Source of the DNA: Endomychus coccineus
Lineage: Eukaryota > Arthropoda > Insecta > Coleoptera > Endomychidae
Direction of reading: 5' to 3'
NCBI GenBank assembly: GCA_958510875.1
Contig: OY294070.1
Location: forward strand, 117,284,703 to 117,348,702
DNA: 64,000 bases
The notes below the pieces were generated by a model, which had not been told where the DNA came from, ran no database searches, and saw nothing but the letters and a program-made list of their open reading frames with translations. Position 1 is the first letter of the stretch. Every line of letters begins with the position of its first letter. The translations under genes were made by a program, and so were the position numbers. Below, in pieces: positions 46,716 to 58,744 of this stretch.

Positions 46716-46959
46716 GAGTGAGGAAAGTCACGTGATTAATGGAATTTCACCTGGTGTATTGGGATTTCGGTAACTATAAAAGTTAGAATGAAATTGAAAA
46801 TTAATGACCCAATATTTATGTAGTGAATAATGAAAGAATTGAACGAAAAAGGTGAAACCCCTATGAGGATTCTCAAATAATCACTAGTAATGAAGGATAA
46901 TTTGATGCAGAAACTGCACGATGGCCCACTCATGGGAGGTCATGGAGGCCAAAAAAAGC

Positions 46960-47515
46960 TAAATGAAAAATAGAGAATACGACATAAATGGAAAGGCATG
47001 TCTAGACGTAGCCAACTATGTGAAAAAAAGCCTAAAATGTCAAATGAATAAAAGAAAATCTGTTCACATAAAGTCTATGGCTATTACACCAACCCCACAA
47101 AAACCCTTTGATGTAGTATGCATTGGTATGGTATTATTAAAAAAATTACCATTAAATCGTTTCAAGAGAAATTTAAAAACTGTGCATATAACACGAGCCT
47201 ACTTACTACTCACTGCATGAATATTTTACCGATACAGATATCTAACTTATTCCTATTATTAAGTATTCTAAATCACTTTAGTCATATCTGTATGTATTGT
47301 TTATAGCTTAATATAATATAATGGAGCTATACACATTTGAATATGTTTATCCACTGTTATATATACCTACGATGACAAATGTATTGTAATTTATAATCTA
47401 AACATAATTTTAGCTTGACGTGCTCTCCATAGCTTTCAGAGAAATTCATCCATATATTTTTTGTATTTTATAATGTTATCTGAGCAAGCAATAAATATCT
47501 ATCTATCTCATATTT
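46960..47515 (+). pseudogene. Non-LTR retrotransposon 3' end with (ATCT)n tail
   Basis: The frame 46963-47220 ends in VCIGMVLLKKLPLNRFKRNL and KTVHITRAYLLLT, resembling the C-terminal GIKLYNKLP…FKxxLKxYL motif of Jockey-type ORF2. A 3' UTR follows to GCAAGCAATAAATATCTATC and TATCTC (47490-47511), a tail also present at 48840. Confidence 0.5.
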
Positions 47516-49365
47516 TTGCGACTTGTGTATGTACTGACGTTTTGAACTTCAAAAGTGGCAGACAAGTGGACATCCTCTAATTCTTTGCCCACTCTATTCA
47601 ATTTTTGTTCGTGTTTATAATTTAAAAATTGTATTTTAACACATATTTTTTAATACTGACTGAAGATGATGTAATAATTATGTCAAATCTCTGGAGTTAC
47701 AATAAACAAAATAGGAACAGTGATAAAGAGCTTGAAAAAGGCTAAAATACAATCAGTGGCAACACATTTTCAAGAGGTTAAGAAATTGAACAATTCGTGG
47801 CATTTCAAAACACAAGTGATGCTGTGCCAATCACATTGGTCTCAGTTTTTTTTATGTTCTTGTACAAAATCTAAAGATTAAGACATACATTTGTGATACG
47901 TAGCTACTAACTCGGTATCTTTATGGCATCAAGGAATAGATTATACACTCTTAAAATCGACGGATTGCTACAGAAAACTGATAATGAGATGAAAATGTGA
48001 AAGGCTTCTTTATTCGATGGGAATTCCTTATTCAGTTTCGTTTATGTTAAAACACGGCCGATGGATCATTAAATGAAATTAATGATGAAACGAAAGAGTA
48101 TTGCGGTGAAATAATAGAAAAAGTGAAGTACTCCTAAAATTTCATGATCAAACACTAATAAAATAGTTGAGTTTCCATCGCATTCCTTTCTGAACACTCA
48201 TCAACAAAGTTTACTATGTACTGATTTAGATAAATATGTTAAAACTATCATCAAAATCGAACGAATAAGTCTTGGCTTGCAGCTAATCCTAGAAGTTTGC
48301 GTACCAGCCTATACAGTCCGGGGCATCTTCAGTGGGCGGCAAATTCAAGTGTGGCACACAGCACACAGAATTCCGGATGATGGCATAATGCACTGCGAAA
48401 CGAAGATTAGAAAAATTATCTAGACAATAGATAAAGCTTGTCGCGTTATGAGTGTAATCGAATGACATACAGACAAACCATAGGTAAAACGAAACAACGG
48501 GGCTAGATCTATCTAGTGTTTAGCGCACATTTGGAAACAAAAATGATTGGGATTCATTTTAACTCTATTCATATCTGAAGTTGATAATGATTCAGAGCCC
48601 AAGCTAGCTCTATTTCCAATCTTGATTTTCTTGGAATCTAGCGATTTTTAAAATTTAATTAGAGCTGAATAATTGTTCTTTCAGTCTGGCAAAGGCTAGT
48701 ATTAATAACCGCCATGTAGCTTCCAGGTCAATGGAGATAATTGATATACCTACTGTATAATATGTAAACCAAGGCTTGCAAAAATATCGCGTTTCAATGA
48801 TTTTAATTTAATCTATACTTTTATCCACGGCAAGCAGTGAATATCTATCTATCTAAATAGCTAGTGAAATATTAATTTGATCACATAGGAATCTTACCAA
48901 TCAGAACTTTTTTCAAGCCAGATGAACCGTCACGATGATGTAATCGCGGTAGGATAAGAGTAACAAAAAACAAATAGAACCATCCCAATTCCTGATTGAA
49001 GACGTCTTCCTTTTTTTTGAAAGTGGTAAAAATAAACGTTTATTAGTATAAAATATAGTACTTAAATATTCTCGTGTTAATAAAAAAAAATGTATAACTT
49101 GTAAGAGTAACTTAAAGAAAGGAGGATGGGGAGGGCGACAATTTTAATTATCTGCCCCCCCTTGAAATAATCCTAGATTAAAGGTTGCAGATTAAGAGTA
49201 TGAAGACATCGAGTTGACGTACCGAGAAGACTTTTGTTGAATTTAACCAAGGACTGCAGATATAATATGATATCATCCATTTAACAATTAGAATAGGTAG
49301 TAATAATCATATTGGTTGATTTGTAGTATTATATCCCATTATTCATAGGGTAGCAGCGAACTGTT
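47516..49365. other. No gene recognised; second (ATCT)n non-LTR tail
   Basis: GGCAAGCAGTGAATATCTAT and CTATCTAAAT at 48828-48857 mirrors the tail at 47490, so 48640-48857 is probably the 3' UTR of a second, 5'-truncated copy. The rest shows no domain. Confidence 0.4.
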
Positions 49366-49369
49366 TCCA

Positions 49370-49510
49370 TTGAAGCCTGTCTTCCATTCCATTCTTTCGA
49401 ATAACTTCTTGGCTTCTCTCTGTAAGCTTCTATCTAGGTCTCTTCTGGACGTGCTTTCTTCCTTTTGCTTTGTGGATTCCACGATACCGCACTTCTAGAT
49501 TTCTTTTTGT
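49370..49510 (-). pseudogene. RTE-type non-LTR C-terminal fragment
   Basis: Minus reading WNPQSKRKKARPEET, then RSLQREAKKLFERMEWKTG in a nearby frame, resembles the conserved end of RTE-type ORF2 (WNPQGKRKxGRPKxTW…). Only this end is present. Confidence 0.45.
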
Positions 49511-49699
49511 TCTTTCCTAAGAGTCTGAATTAACGTTTTTGATTTGGGTAGTTGTTGACGAAAAGGTCATTGGTTATCACCAAGAGTATTTTCTGTATGG
49601 CACCATAATGTTTCTCAGGCATCTATTCCTAAACGTCGTCTTTTGAACTGAGTATATTCTTAGCCAATAAATTATAGAAACAATAATAATATATATGTT

Positions 49700-50690
49700 A
49701 ATACTGAGGATCATAACAGTTGCAGGTGGTCTCGAATTTCACATCAGTAAAGAAGGCCAACTAGAGGGCAACCTCGAGTTTCAACCTTCTCGCCTGAAAG
49801 CTCAGATAAATGCCAATTTTATGCTCAGGTGGCATGTTGACAAGCCGATACTCGGTGTCCATCGGAACGCTCGGCTTGTCAACCAGGCTGACCTTCAGCT
49901 ACCTAAGGTCAGCCGGGCTAAATCCGAGATCGAGGGATTTGCCGTAGCTTGCCAAGATGACGGAATCAACACCTTGGTTTATCGCCGCAACGGGTGTGCA
50001 GGTTCCTGATGTCAGCTGCAGGGCCTGATACGCTTTTCCACCTGCTGTACGGCGTACACCCATTGCCAAAATAGAGCCCTACAGGTGCTGTATTACCATC
50101 CAAGGCTCTCGTACGGAATATACCAAGAGCCGGTGCTGCCTTACATGCCAGGAGATATTGGGTCCATTGTCGGAAACGAAAAATGCCAGATCTACTGGAA
50201 TAACCAGTTTCCGACAGTCAGGTCTACACAAGCAAATTCGCCTGACGTCCTCCTTGATGAATGAACCAAGGCGATGTATGTCATCGAATTCTTTACTCCG
50301 GCTGAGAAGAACATAGTCTTGAAAGAGGAAGGAAAATGGACAAAGTATCAAGATCTCCTGTTCGAGCTCCGCACGCTATACCCAGGTCACAAGGTCGTAT
50401 TAGTGGTTCTGATCGGCGGAATTCGGTCTTCGCTACTTTCGCACTTGAAGATCATTCCGGCCTATAAGAACTCTGCGCAGATTTTGATAGACCGGATGCA
50501 GAAGGCAGTCAGTCATTCTTTGTTCAGTACTCAAGATTACTTAGGGCACATGATTTAGGAACCTGAAACCTGAAACTACTTACCGACCGCGGGGAGGAGT
50601 AGTTTCGACTAACTGACTTTGGTTTTTCTGGCGCGAATGCTGCGCGTAACAGTCCCGCCAGGCATTAGTGTAAAAAAATATAAACATATA
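49700..50690 (+). pseudogene. Non-LTR retrotransposon with restriction-like endonuclease, C-terminal third
   Basis: Frames in order: KPILGVHRNARLVNQADLQL, SEIEGFAVACQDDGINTLVY (49850-49990); a zinc-knuckle-like VSCRACDTLFHLL (near 50010); YGIYQEPVLPYMPGDIGSIV (50120-50165); IYWNNQFPTVRSTQANSPDV (50195-50250, with the PD of the nuclease); then YVIEFFTPAEKNIVLKEEGK and WTKYQDLLFELRTLYPGHKV (50274-50400) and LLSHLKIIPAYKNSAQILID to 50558. The PD…E…K order fits the restriction-like nuclease of R2/R4-type elements, which lies C-terminal of the RT. The RT itself is absent. The frames are remarkably open given three breaks, indicating a fairly recent copy. Clade (R2, R4 or relative) is uncertain. 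Confidence 0.7.
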
Positions 50691-50699
50691 ATTAAGATT

Positions 50700-51462
50700 A
50701 CTCATTCTAAGAAGGCGTAACTATTATTATTGTATTGGAACTAAATGGTTTGCAGGAAACGTGGATTGTTAAGTCGTAGCAATCATACGATGTGAGGTGA
50801 GAATTACATTTCGCGAAACCTTGTTTCGTTGCGTTTTGACATGCATTTCTATTCCTGCAACCAATAATTACTTACATTACGGTGTTACTTGAAAATGCAA
50901 TTAGCCAGTTAAAAATGTTCGAAAATGCAACATGCGAGGTTGAAAATTATTTACAGTGTTTTATCATGATATATGTTTGTTGTTGTAATTTCTTAATGTG
51001 CGTGAAGAACTTTACTTCTCCTAAATAATGAGTTTCTGAATTTCAAAAGATTGCAATTTCTCGCTGAATATTCATAGTTTTTCATTATTGGACTGCTAAT
51101 TGAAATTAACATCGCATCTTCTAAAAACAATCATTTTATCAAATCTAAATAAAGTAGTGATTGGTTCTACTAATTGTTGGCAATTTTACGATTTAGTTTT
51201 ACTATGTTTTTTCGGAAATCATGCTAAATGCTGTCTTCGCTGTTTACAGTACATGTTTTTGAAAATGAACTGTAGAATACAAAATTGCATTCAACAGTTT
51301 AATGAACGTAGCGAAAATTAATTATAATAATTATATTATATTTTATTTGTTTAGAAAAGACAGGTAAGACAGGTTACATAATGAAGTAATATGAGATGAA
51401 TTCTGAATGAAATCAATATTAGGGTCAGAAATTTGTAACAATTGGGAAGATTTATTGGATGG
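50700..51462. other. No gene recognised
   Basis: AT-rich; 73-codon frame at 51100-51321 without a recognised domain. Confidence 0.35.
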
Positions 51463-52437
51463 AAGATAAATGGGCCCTTTTAGTGTGTTTTTTAGCACAT
51501 TGAAAAATTGAGTATATGTCAAAGAGTTTTCGATTTTTCATATTATGTTTCGGTGAAGAGATAGTATTCTTATTTCTCTTCTTCCGGCTTGTGGTATGTT
51601 GACCTACCTCATTTTTTGGCGTCAAAATCGGCCATTTTGAAAAATCCGTCTTTTACGAGTTTCAGGCGAAATACTCAAGTTATCGGCCTAAAACTGAATT
51701 CATTCGAAAGATTTCATTATTCTGTCAAAAACGATTATGCCTTCAGGTGCATTTTAAAATATTTGAAAAACTATAATTTCGCGGGCGAAATCTATTGTAC
51801 CGACTCGCTTATTGCCGCTAAATGAAATTCCGCGCTAGTTTTTTTATGATGAAATTCATTATAATTTGGAATTATGAACGAATCTTGTACGCTGTTTCAA
51901 ACTTGAATAGCAGATGTATTTATTTGTAATTTTCTCCAAGATTTTTGTCGATAGGCCCAAAATTGGGCCCTCTAGAGGCCCAAACACATTTTTAGGATAG
52001 CTTCATTTATACTAAACTCAAATCGATCTGCATGGACTCAAAATACTCGTTATGACAACTTCTAATAGAACCTAGAATTTGCATTCTCTGAAAAATTTCT
52101 AACCTGAAAAAATTTGAATTTTTCGGTGGCGCCAAAGTTATGCCTTTGAACCAAAATACTTGAATTTTGGATATTAGATGCAGAATAATGAAATCTTTCG
52201 AATGAATGTAGTGTTAGATCGATAACTTGGGTATTTCATCTGAAACTCGTAAAAGACGAATTTTCCAAAATGGTCGATTTTGACGCCAAAAACTGTAGGT
52301 CAAAATACCAGAAACCGAAAGAAGAGAAATAAGAGTACTATCTTTTCACCGGAACAGGATATGAAAAAAACAAAAACCCTTTGCCATATACTCCATTTTT
52401 CAATGTGCTTAGCACACTAAATGAGCCCTATCTTGGG
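51463..52437. mobile_element. ~970-bp non-autonomous element with ~255-bp TIRs
   Basis: Left 51463-51724 and right 52180-52437 are inverted copies: TTTTAGTGTG…TTAGCACATTGAAAAATTGAG pairs with CTCCATTTTTCAATGTGC and TTAGCACACTAAATGAGCCC; the inner ends share CATTCGAAAGATTTCATTAT. The centre has no coding potential. Termini near GGGCCC differ from the CAGGGTG family, and no TSD is clear. Confidence 0.8.
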
Positions 52438-52439
52438 CC

Positions 52440-53645
52440 CACGACCTCGAATCGACTTCGGACCGGAGCCAAAAATCGCGTATTAATTTATCCAACAACT
52501 TTTGTTTAAATATTTTTTTATACAACCCATGGTTTTGTCTCAAAACGCAAAAAAATCGAAAAATTGCCATTTTTAGGTCTAAAAAATGGACATAGTTATT
52601 CGACCACAGGGTTAATCCAAAATTTAACTACATCATCGTGTTCAGCGTTTCAGAATACATAAGAATAGACCAAAATTAGACCTCGCGGAAATTCGGACAA
52701 AAAATTCCTTAAATACCTGAACTAATAATAAGGACATCTCACGCAAAATAACTAAGCCGCCACTGTTTAATTGCCAAATAAAATAATCATATCCAGCCGC
52801 CTGGATAAAAATGATTTGCCGAGGTGCGAGATATGTTGTTAATAATACGAGTATATACTACTCGTTAGAGGACATAAGAAACTCGCGCAGTGGGCGAGTG
52901 GGAATAAATGTCAAAAGCTGAAAAAAATCTCATAAATTTATGTATTACCCCTAGCTCAGACCTTCGCCCGGCATAAATAACTGGAATTTTGGACAAAGAA
53001 AACAAAGCAACATCTGGTTTCTCGGCATCCTACATCACACCTTACGTTCAACGTTGGATATCGGATTTTGAACTGTATGAATAGTTGGCCTTAGAGGAAA
53101 TACCGTACCACCATCGGGGATACAACGGCAACACTTGTTGGGTATGGGTGCAGGAGAAGAGCGGTACCCACTGTGAAATGCAATAACTTATAATAGCTGT
53201 CTGACCATGGAAAGTTTGATATTGTGTCTTTTAATCGGATTTCGCAGTTTTTACAGACGATCCTTTGATAAAACGACTATTTTATACATCTTATGCTCAC
53301 GAATGCTGTGAGGGTACTTTGTTAACCCGACTATAATAATATTCTCGTGATACCTAATTCTGTAATTTATTCGTTGTCTCTGTTGTTATGGAACTTATGT
53401 ATATTATGGTAAGCCTTTGAGCTGGTGATAGAATTCTTTCCAGCACTATCAAATACCTATATAGGAAGATATGTTACGAGATGGATTAAATTCAAATTGA
53501 TACTGGAATGTGTATTTTTTTAAACATCAATTTCGGGACATCAATTCATTTGAATAGTTTCCCTAATAAGTGTCCTGGTATCTTTATTTCTAGTCTTTAT
53601 AAGGTGGTCAGATGTGATTTTCTCATGAGAGTAATGGATGTTCTA
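52440..53645. other. No gene recognised
   Basis: No recognised domain; ends at the outer border of the nested Tc1-type element. Confidence 0.35.
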
Positions 53646-54572
53646 TACCGGGGGCCAATCAAAACGAAACACGGCCGATATCTCATATACCGTTCGTTTA
53701 AATAAAAATCGCTCTGACCCGTCGATGTTTATTTCCCAGGGGAAAGATTTTGCCCATATCATCAACCTTGTAACTTTCACCCCCTCCGGGGGGTGAGCTT
53801 TAACCCCAAAATCTTAAATGGGAATAGGGGACGAGTGGTACTTTATTTTAAAGGTAATCCAATTCTCTGTTCAATGCATCTTGGTTTTACAAATTTTGTT
53901 AAGTACGAGCGTACTTAAAGTACAAGATGATGCTAGAACGGTGGGGGAAAACTACCCCAGCCGCGAGTCTCGAGTAGCCATCAAGCACTCAAGCAGTAAC
54001 ATTATACAGGATGTCCTCGAACTGCGTGGCTAAAATAAAACCGAAGATTCTTTGATTTGAAAAAAATTTGATGAGCCTTTTTACTTTTGCCTCAAGTGTC
54101 TTGTTTAGCCGGTAGAGGGCTTCAAAGTTGCAAAAATAATTTTGTTTTTTCGGTATAACTTGAGAACGTGATGTAGGCCTTTTACAATATTTGGCAGGTG
54201 AGTTACTGTCGGTAATAGCCGTTTTTGAGAGCGGAGCATAGAGCCTTAGAGACCATAGTAATGGCTCAACCTTGAGGATGTAACAGGAAAAGTGTCCAGA
54301 ACTTTTTTGTGGTCAATGTAATTCACTCTATATTTTTTATGTAGATAGCTTATCTAATTTGAAAACTTTTTTTACTCTTAAAAAATGTTGATAAAATCAA
54401 CGGATTAGCTTGAAAAAAATAATTTTCGAGTCTCTGCAATTTTGGCTTACTAATTTTACTTGATTAAAATACCTTAGTTGCCTTTGTTTTTCTAATGTCA
54501 TTTTGGCATTTGGAGAATTTATTCTCAAAACTGTCAGTTTTTACTTTGCTTTCCGTAAAAATGTTAAAAATT

Positions 54573-54629
54573 ATGGCTCAAAATTTCACTAACACTGAAA
54601 TGGTTAATATCTCGGTAAAACACGAATAA
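54573..54629 (+). other. Mirror copy of the transposase start inside the left TIR
   Basis: ATGGCTCAAAATTTCACTAA reads MAQNFTNTEMVNI before a stop at 54627-54629, duplicating the true transposase start MAQNFINTEMVDM on the opposite strand at 55768. The TIR therefore includes the promoter, start codon and first ~13 codons. Confidence 0.85.
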
Positions 54630-54718
54630 TAAAAACAATAGAAATGGGGAAACGATGTGATTATTTAGGAAAAACAAATGCTGAATTAAAAGAAACAACA
54701 TAACTTTTTGGGAAATCG

Positions 54719-55768
54719 CTAAGGCATCAATTGTTCGAAATGTTGCCCATTTTCCTGAATACACATATTAATTCGTTTCAAGAAATTGGATTGAACTCTG
54801 GCTAGTACTTCAGGATCATTCTTCAATAAATCCGCTTCATGATTAATTCGTTGCAACAATTCCTCTCGTATGTTTACTGGAGCTGCATAAACTTTCGACT
54901 TCAAAGCGCCCCATAGAAAGAAGTCGCATGGCGTCATATCAGGGGAGCGGGCCGGCCAGTTCACTGGTGCATCGTGTCCTCTACCTATCCAGCGATCTGG
55001 ATATTCCGCATTCAAATGTCGCCTCACAGCTAATGTGAAATGAGGAGGTGCACCATCATGGATAAACCAGGCAACGACGAATGTGTAAGGGCAAGTCTTC
55101 CAACAGTTCAAGTAGCCTTTGTTCCAAAAAGTTCAAGTAGTTCTCCCCGTTCAATCGATCGGGTATAACGGTAGGGCTAATAATAAAGTTATCCACAATT
55201 CCAACCCAAACATTGATTTTAGTTTGATTCTGAAAATATGTAACTTCCGTTTCATGAGGATTTTCATCAGCATAGAAATGTTCATTATGGAGGTTAAAAA
55301 GACCACATCTCGTGAAAGTATCTTCGTCCGTCAACAGAATTCTTCTACAAAAATTGGGGTTTGCGTTTTGTCTTTGGACAATAAGCCGACAGAAATCTAG
55401 CCGATGACCTGGATCCATGGGCAATAAGTCTTGAACTGTTTTAATGTGATAGGGATACAACAGTTCTTCTTTCAGAACATTATAAACTAATGATTTTGAG
55501 GCTCCAATACGAATTCCCAAACGTAGTGTGCTTATCCCAGGTTCAGTTTCAACAGCTTCCAGTATCGATTATTCAAGCTCTAACGTCCTTCTTGTCCGTC
55601 TGCGTCCAGTTTCTCTGCGATTTGCTTCAAATTTGCCAGTTTCGCGAAGGTTTGCCGATTTGGAATTCTGCGATGCAGATATCTTTCCCTTCTCCGGCCA
55701 TTGCAACGACAAAGTCCATAAATCAATAACATATCAACCATTTCAGTGTTAATGAAATTTTGAGCCAT
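54719..55768 (-). pseudogene. Transposase of the inner Tc1-type element, two frameshifts
   Basis: Three overlapping minus frames cover about 340 residues, near full length. 55768-55580: MAQNFINTEMVDMLLIYGLC, then RIPNRQTFAKLANLKQIAE, a DUF4817-like helix-turn-helix domain. 55520-55056: a second HTH (SKSLVYNVLKEELLYPYH), LLTDEDTFTR with the first catalytic Asp, FYADENPHETE, KINVWVGIVDN. 55111-54719: HDGAPPHF with the second Asp, WPARSPDMTPCDFFLWG with the third acidic residue (Asp, about 44 residues later), then the C-terminal helix (EELLQRINHEADLL). All catalytic residues are kept, so inactivation is by frameshifts near 55550 and 55080. The start codon lies within the right TIR. The enzyme would bind the TIRs and move the element at TA sites. 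Confidence 0.85.
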
Positions 55769-57069
55769 AATTTTATAAAATTTTCACGGAAAGCAAAGTA
55801 AAAACTGACAGTTTTGAGAATAAATTTTCCAAATGCCAAAATGACATTAGAAAAGCAAAGGCAACTAAGGTATTTTAATCAAGTAAAATTAGTAAGCCAA
55901 AATTGCAGAGACTCGAAAATTAATTTTTTCAAGCTAATATGTTGATTTTATCAAAATTTTCTAGGAGTAAGAAAAGTTTTCAAATGAGATAAGCTATCTA
56001 CATAAAAAATATCGAGTGAATTACATTGGCCACAAAAAAGTTCTGGACTTTTTTCCCATTACATCCTCAAGTTTGAGCCATTTCTATGGTCTCTAAGGCT
56101 CTGTGCTCCACTCTCAAAAATGGCCATTATTGACACTAACTCACCTGCTAAATATTGTGAAAGTTCTTCATCACGTTCTCAAGTTATACCGAAAAAACAA
56201 AATTATTTTTGCAATTTTGAACCCCTCTACCGGGTAAACAAGACACTTGAGGCAAAAGTAAAAAGGCTCATCAACTTTTTTTCGAATCAAAGAATCTTCG
56301 GTTTTATTTTGGCCACGCAGTTCGAGGACACCCTGTATATTCGGTACGACAATCCAGAAAGTAAATACTAAATAGTCTAAGAACTACCCTGTTCAGCATT
56401 ATTGTTTGTTGTTTGTTGATAGTAATATAGATTTTATAATTATCAAGTGCTTTCAATTCAACAAAAAGAGTTTGTGTTATCTCAAGCAAAATAACACTGG
56501 TCCTTCGAATTCATTACTCCTCAATGAGTACGAAACAAATTTGATGCAGCCGTTTCTGAGAAACTAAGGGAACAACAATGAAAACAAAACTATTTCTCAA
56601 TAATTATTGCTCGATGAAAAAATGTTAAGACCCCTTGATTTTTAATCCCTGGAGAAGAAGTATAATTTTCAACTCCGTCAATTCAATCTCCCACAGGGGT
56701 GAACTTCCACCTTTAAATTAAAATGGAATTAAACTTAGTGTGATACCATATTTTAATAGTCATTAAATTCTCTTTTCAGCAAATCCAACTTAATTTATCA
56801 ACTTTAATTTCTCTTTATTATTAATATTAATAAGGAAATGTTTTCTACATTCCTCAATCCATTTATCAGTAAGGTAATATAAATTCTAATTTTATCGTTC
56901 GAAGAAAAAAGTACTTCATTTTAAGTATCTGCTGTGGAATTCCGTTTTTGTAAAGAATTTATAAATTTTGCAGTCCCTTAGAAGGTTCGAGTATTTACAT
57001 TTAATTCATTTCAATTTAGTATCTCGCAGGGTTTTGTCTGTGACTAAACTTTATTTTGATCTGAAATCA

Positions 57070-58140
57070 TTTATTCTACTGCAGAACGAGTATAGCTGAT
57101 TGAACTGTATTATGACAATGGCAGATGTGTTAATATTACAGCACAGGTATTCAATGAAATTAATCCAAATAAACACGTTAACCGAAAATACATCAGTGAG
57201 CTGGTAGTAAAATTTAGGGAGACAGGATCAGTGACAAACCGAAAACCAATTCCTCCAAATCGAAGGATAGTGGGACACGAAGCAGTGGAAGTTGCTGTTT
57301 TGGGCCACGTCAATATGGACCCTACATTAAGCACCAGGCAACTACCTGTAGTGTGTGGCATATCTCGTACGATTATTGGCAGAATTTTAAAGACACATAA
57401 ATTTCACTCCTACAAATATCATCTTGCACAACAATTAAATGAAGATGACTTTGACAGACGTTTGGAATTTTGCGAGATTAAGACTGAACGAATAATAAAT
57501 AATCCGAATCTAGTGTTCAATATTTGTTTTTCCGATGAGTTCGTTTTTTCCAAATGGGACGGTTAATCGTCACTATTGTCGATATTGGTCTGACGAAAAT
57601 CCACGTCTATTCCATGAGGTTCACACTCAACATTCTGAGGAATTAAATGTATGAGTTGGAATCTATGGCGATTGTTTAATTGTTCCTTTTATTTTCCTAG
57701 GGAATATTTACGGAGAAATGTATCTGCAATTATTAAAAGGCGCTATCGATCCTGCATAGACAGAAACGCTTGAAAATAATAACAATTACAATGCCGAAGA
57801 GTTGACATTTCCAACAAGATGGTGCACTTCCTCATTATACTCTTGCTGTTCATGAATATTTAAATCGGACGTATCCTGGTAGATGGTTCGGCCGAAAAGG
57901 ACCAACAGAGTGGCCAGCAAGATCACCTGACTTGACCCCCTTAGATTTTTTCTATGGGGTCACTTAAAATGTAAGATTTATAAAACTCAGCCACAATCAT
58001 TAAATGTATTACATCGGCGGATCATTCATGAATGTCGGGCCGTTACACCAGAAATGCTTCATGTCAGTGACCGTTCTGAAAAAAATCTATTATTGTATGG
58101 AAGCAGGACGCCAACACTTTCAGCACTTATTATCATGAAC
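57070..58140 (+). pseudogene. Transposase of the outer Tc1-type element
   Basis: From about 57085: LIELYYDNGRCVNITAQVFN, then KFRETGSVTNRK (first HTH), RQLPVVCGISRTIIGRILK (second HTH), NLVFNICFSDEFVFSKWDG (first Asp) to 57566. After a frameshift at 57560: NRHYCRYWSDENPRLFHEVH, VGIYGDCLIVPFIFLGNIYG; decayed QDGAPPHYTL near 57820; SPDLTPLDFF-like near 57930-57950; and GRQHFQHLL-like C-terminus near 58110-58140. The AATAAA at 58145 could be its polyadenylation signal. Four or more frameshifts and one in-frame stop. More decayed than the inner element's transposase, consistent with the outer element being older. The two belong to the same broad family but distinct subfamilies. Confidence 0.8.
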
Positions 58141-58744
58141 AGTGAATAAATTCACATTTTGTGTCTCATCTTTCTTTGTAAAACCATACCTTAAAGCTAA
58201 GCTCAAAAAGGATAATTTTTTCCACAAAAACAATGCTATTACATAAAATTATCGTAAAAATCGATACAAACGTTTTATCAGTATTGACTTATTAACTAAC
58301 TTAACTACCTACTTAATTCTTAAAAATTGTTAGGCCGTGAAAAGACATTTTGATGACCTTTAAATAGGCAGAGTTGAAAATGAGCGAAAAAAACCTTTTT
58401 GTCGCGATAAAAATCAACGGATCTCAAAATTTTTTCACCGAGCAATAACTTTTTTTTCATTGTTCTTCTTTTATGTTCACAAAATAACTGCATCAAATAT
58501 GTGAAACTAAGATGCGTTGAACAGAGAATTCGAATACCTTTAAAATAAGGTACCACTCGACCCCTATTCCTATTTAAGATTTTGGGGTTGAAGCTCACCG
58601 CGAGGGGGTGAAAGTTACAAGATTGATGATATGGGCAAAATCTTTCCCCCGGGAAATAAAAGTCGACGGGTCCGAGCGATTTTCTTTAAACGAACGATAT
58701 ATGAGATATCGGCCGTGTTTCGTTTTTGTGGCCCATCCTGTACC

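Larger units (their letters stand above)
54007..56335 (-). mobile_element. Inner Tc1/mariner-related element with ~605-bp TIRs
   Basis: CAGGATGTCCTCGAACTGCG at 54007 and CGCAGTTCGAGGACACCCTG ending at 56335 begin TIRs of about 605 bp (to 54610, and from 55731). TA is duplicated at 54005-54006 and 56336-56337. Total 2329 bp. The TIR arms are highly similar over their whole length, which suggests a recent insertion relative to the outer element. The transposase is on the minus strand. Confidence 0.9.
53897..56537. mobile_element. Solo LTR (about 310 bp) split by a DNA transposon
   Basis: Starts TGTTAAGTACGAG and ends GAGTACGAAACA, i.e. TGTT…AACA termini, flanked by the 5-bp duplication AATTT (53892-53896, 56538-56542). 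Removing it rejoins the outer element's TIR exactly at ACAAATTTGATGCAG, matching the intact right TIR. After subtraction of the inner element the LTR is about 310 bp. TGTT…AACA and a 5-bp duplication suit BEL/Pao-type LTR retrotransposons, but no internal region remains to confirm the class. Confidence 0.7.
53648..58740 (+). mobile_element. Outer Tc1/mariner-related element with ~360-bp TIRs, interrupted
   Basis: TA borders both ends (53646-53647, 58741-58742). The left TIR (CCGGGGGCCAATCAAAACG…) is split: 53648-53896 then 56543-56690 after a nested insertion. The right TIR covers about 58380-58740. Shared blocks include CACGGCCGATATCTCATATA, GAAAGATTTTGCCCATATCA and ATTGCTCGATGAAAAAAT. Without the nested DNA the element is about 2.45 kb. 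It encodes its own transposase at 57070-58140 on the + strand. Confidence 0.85.
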
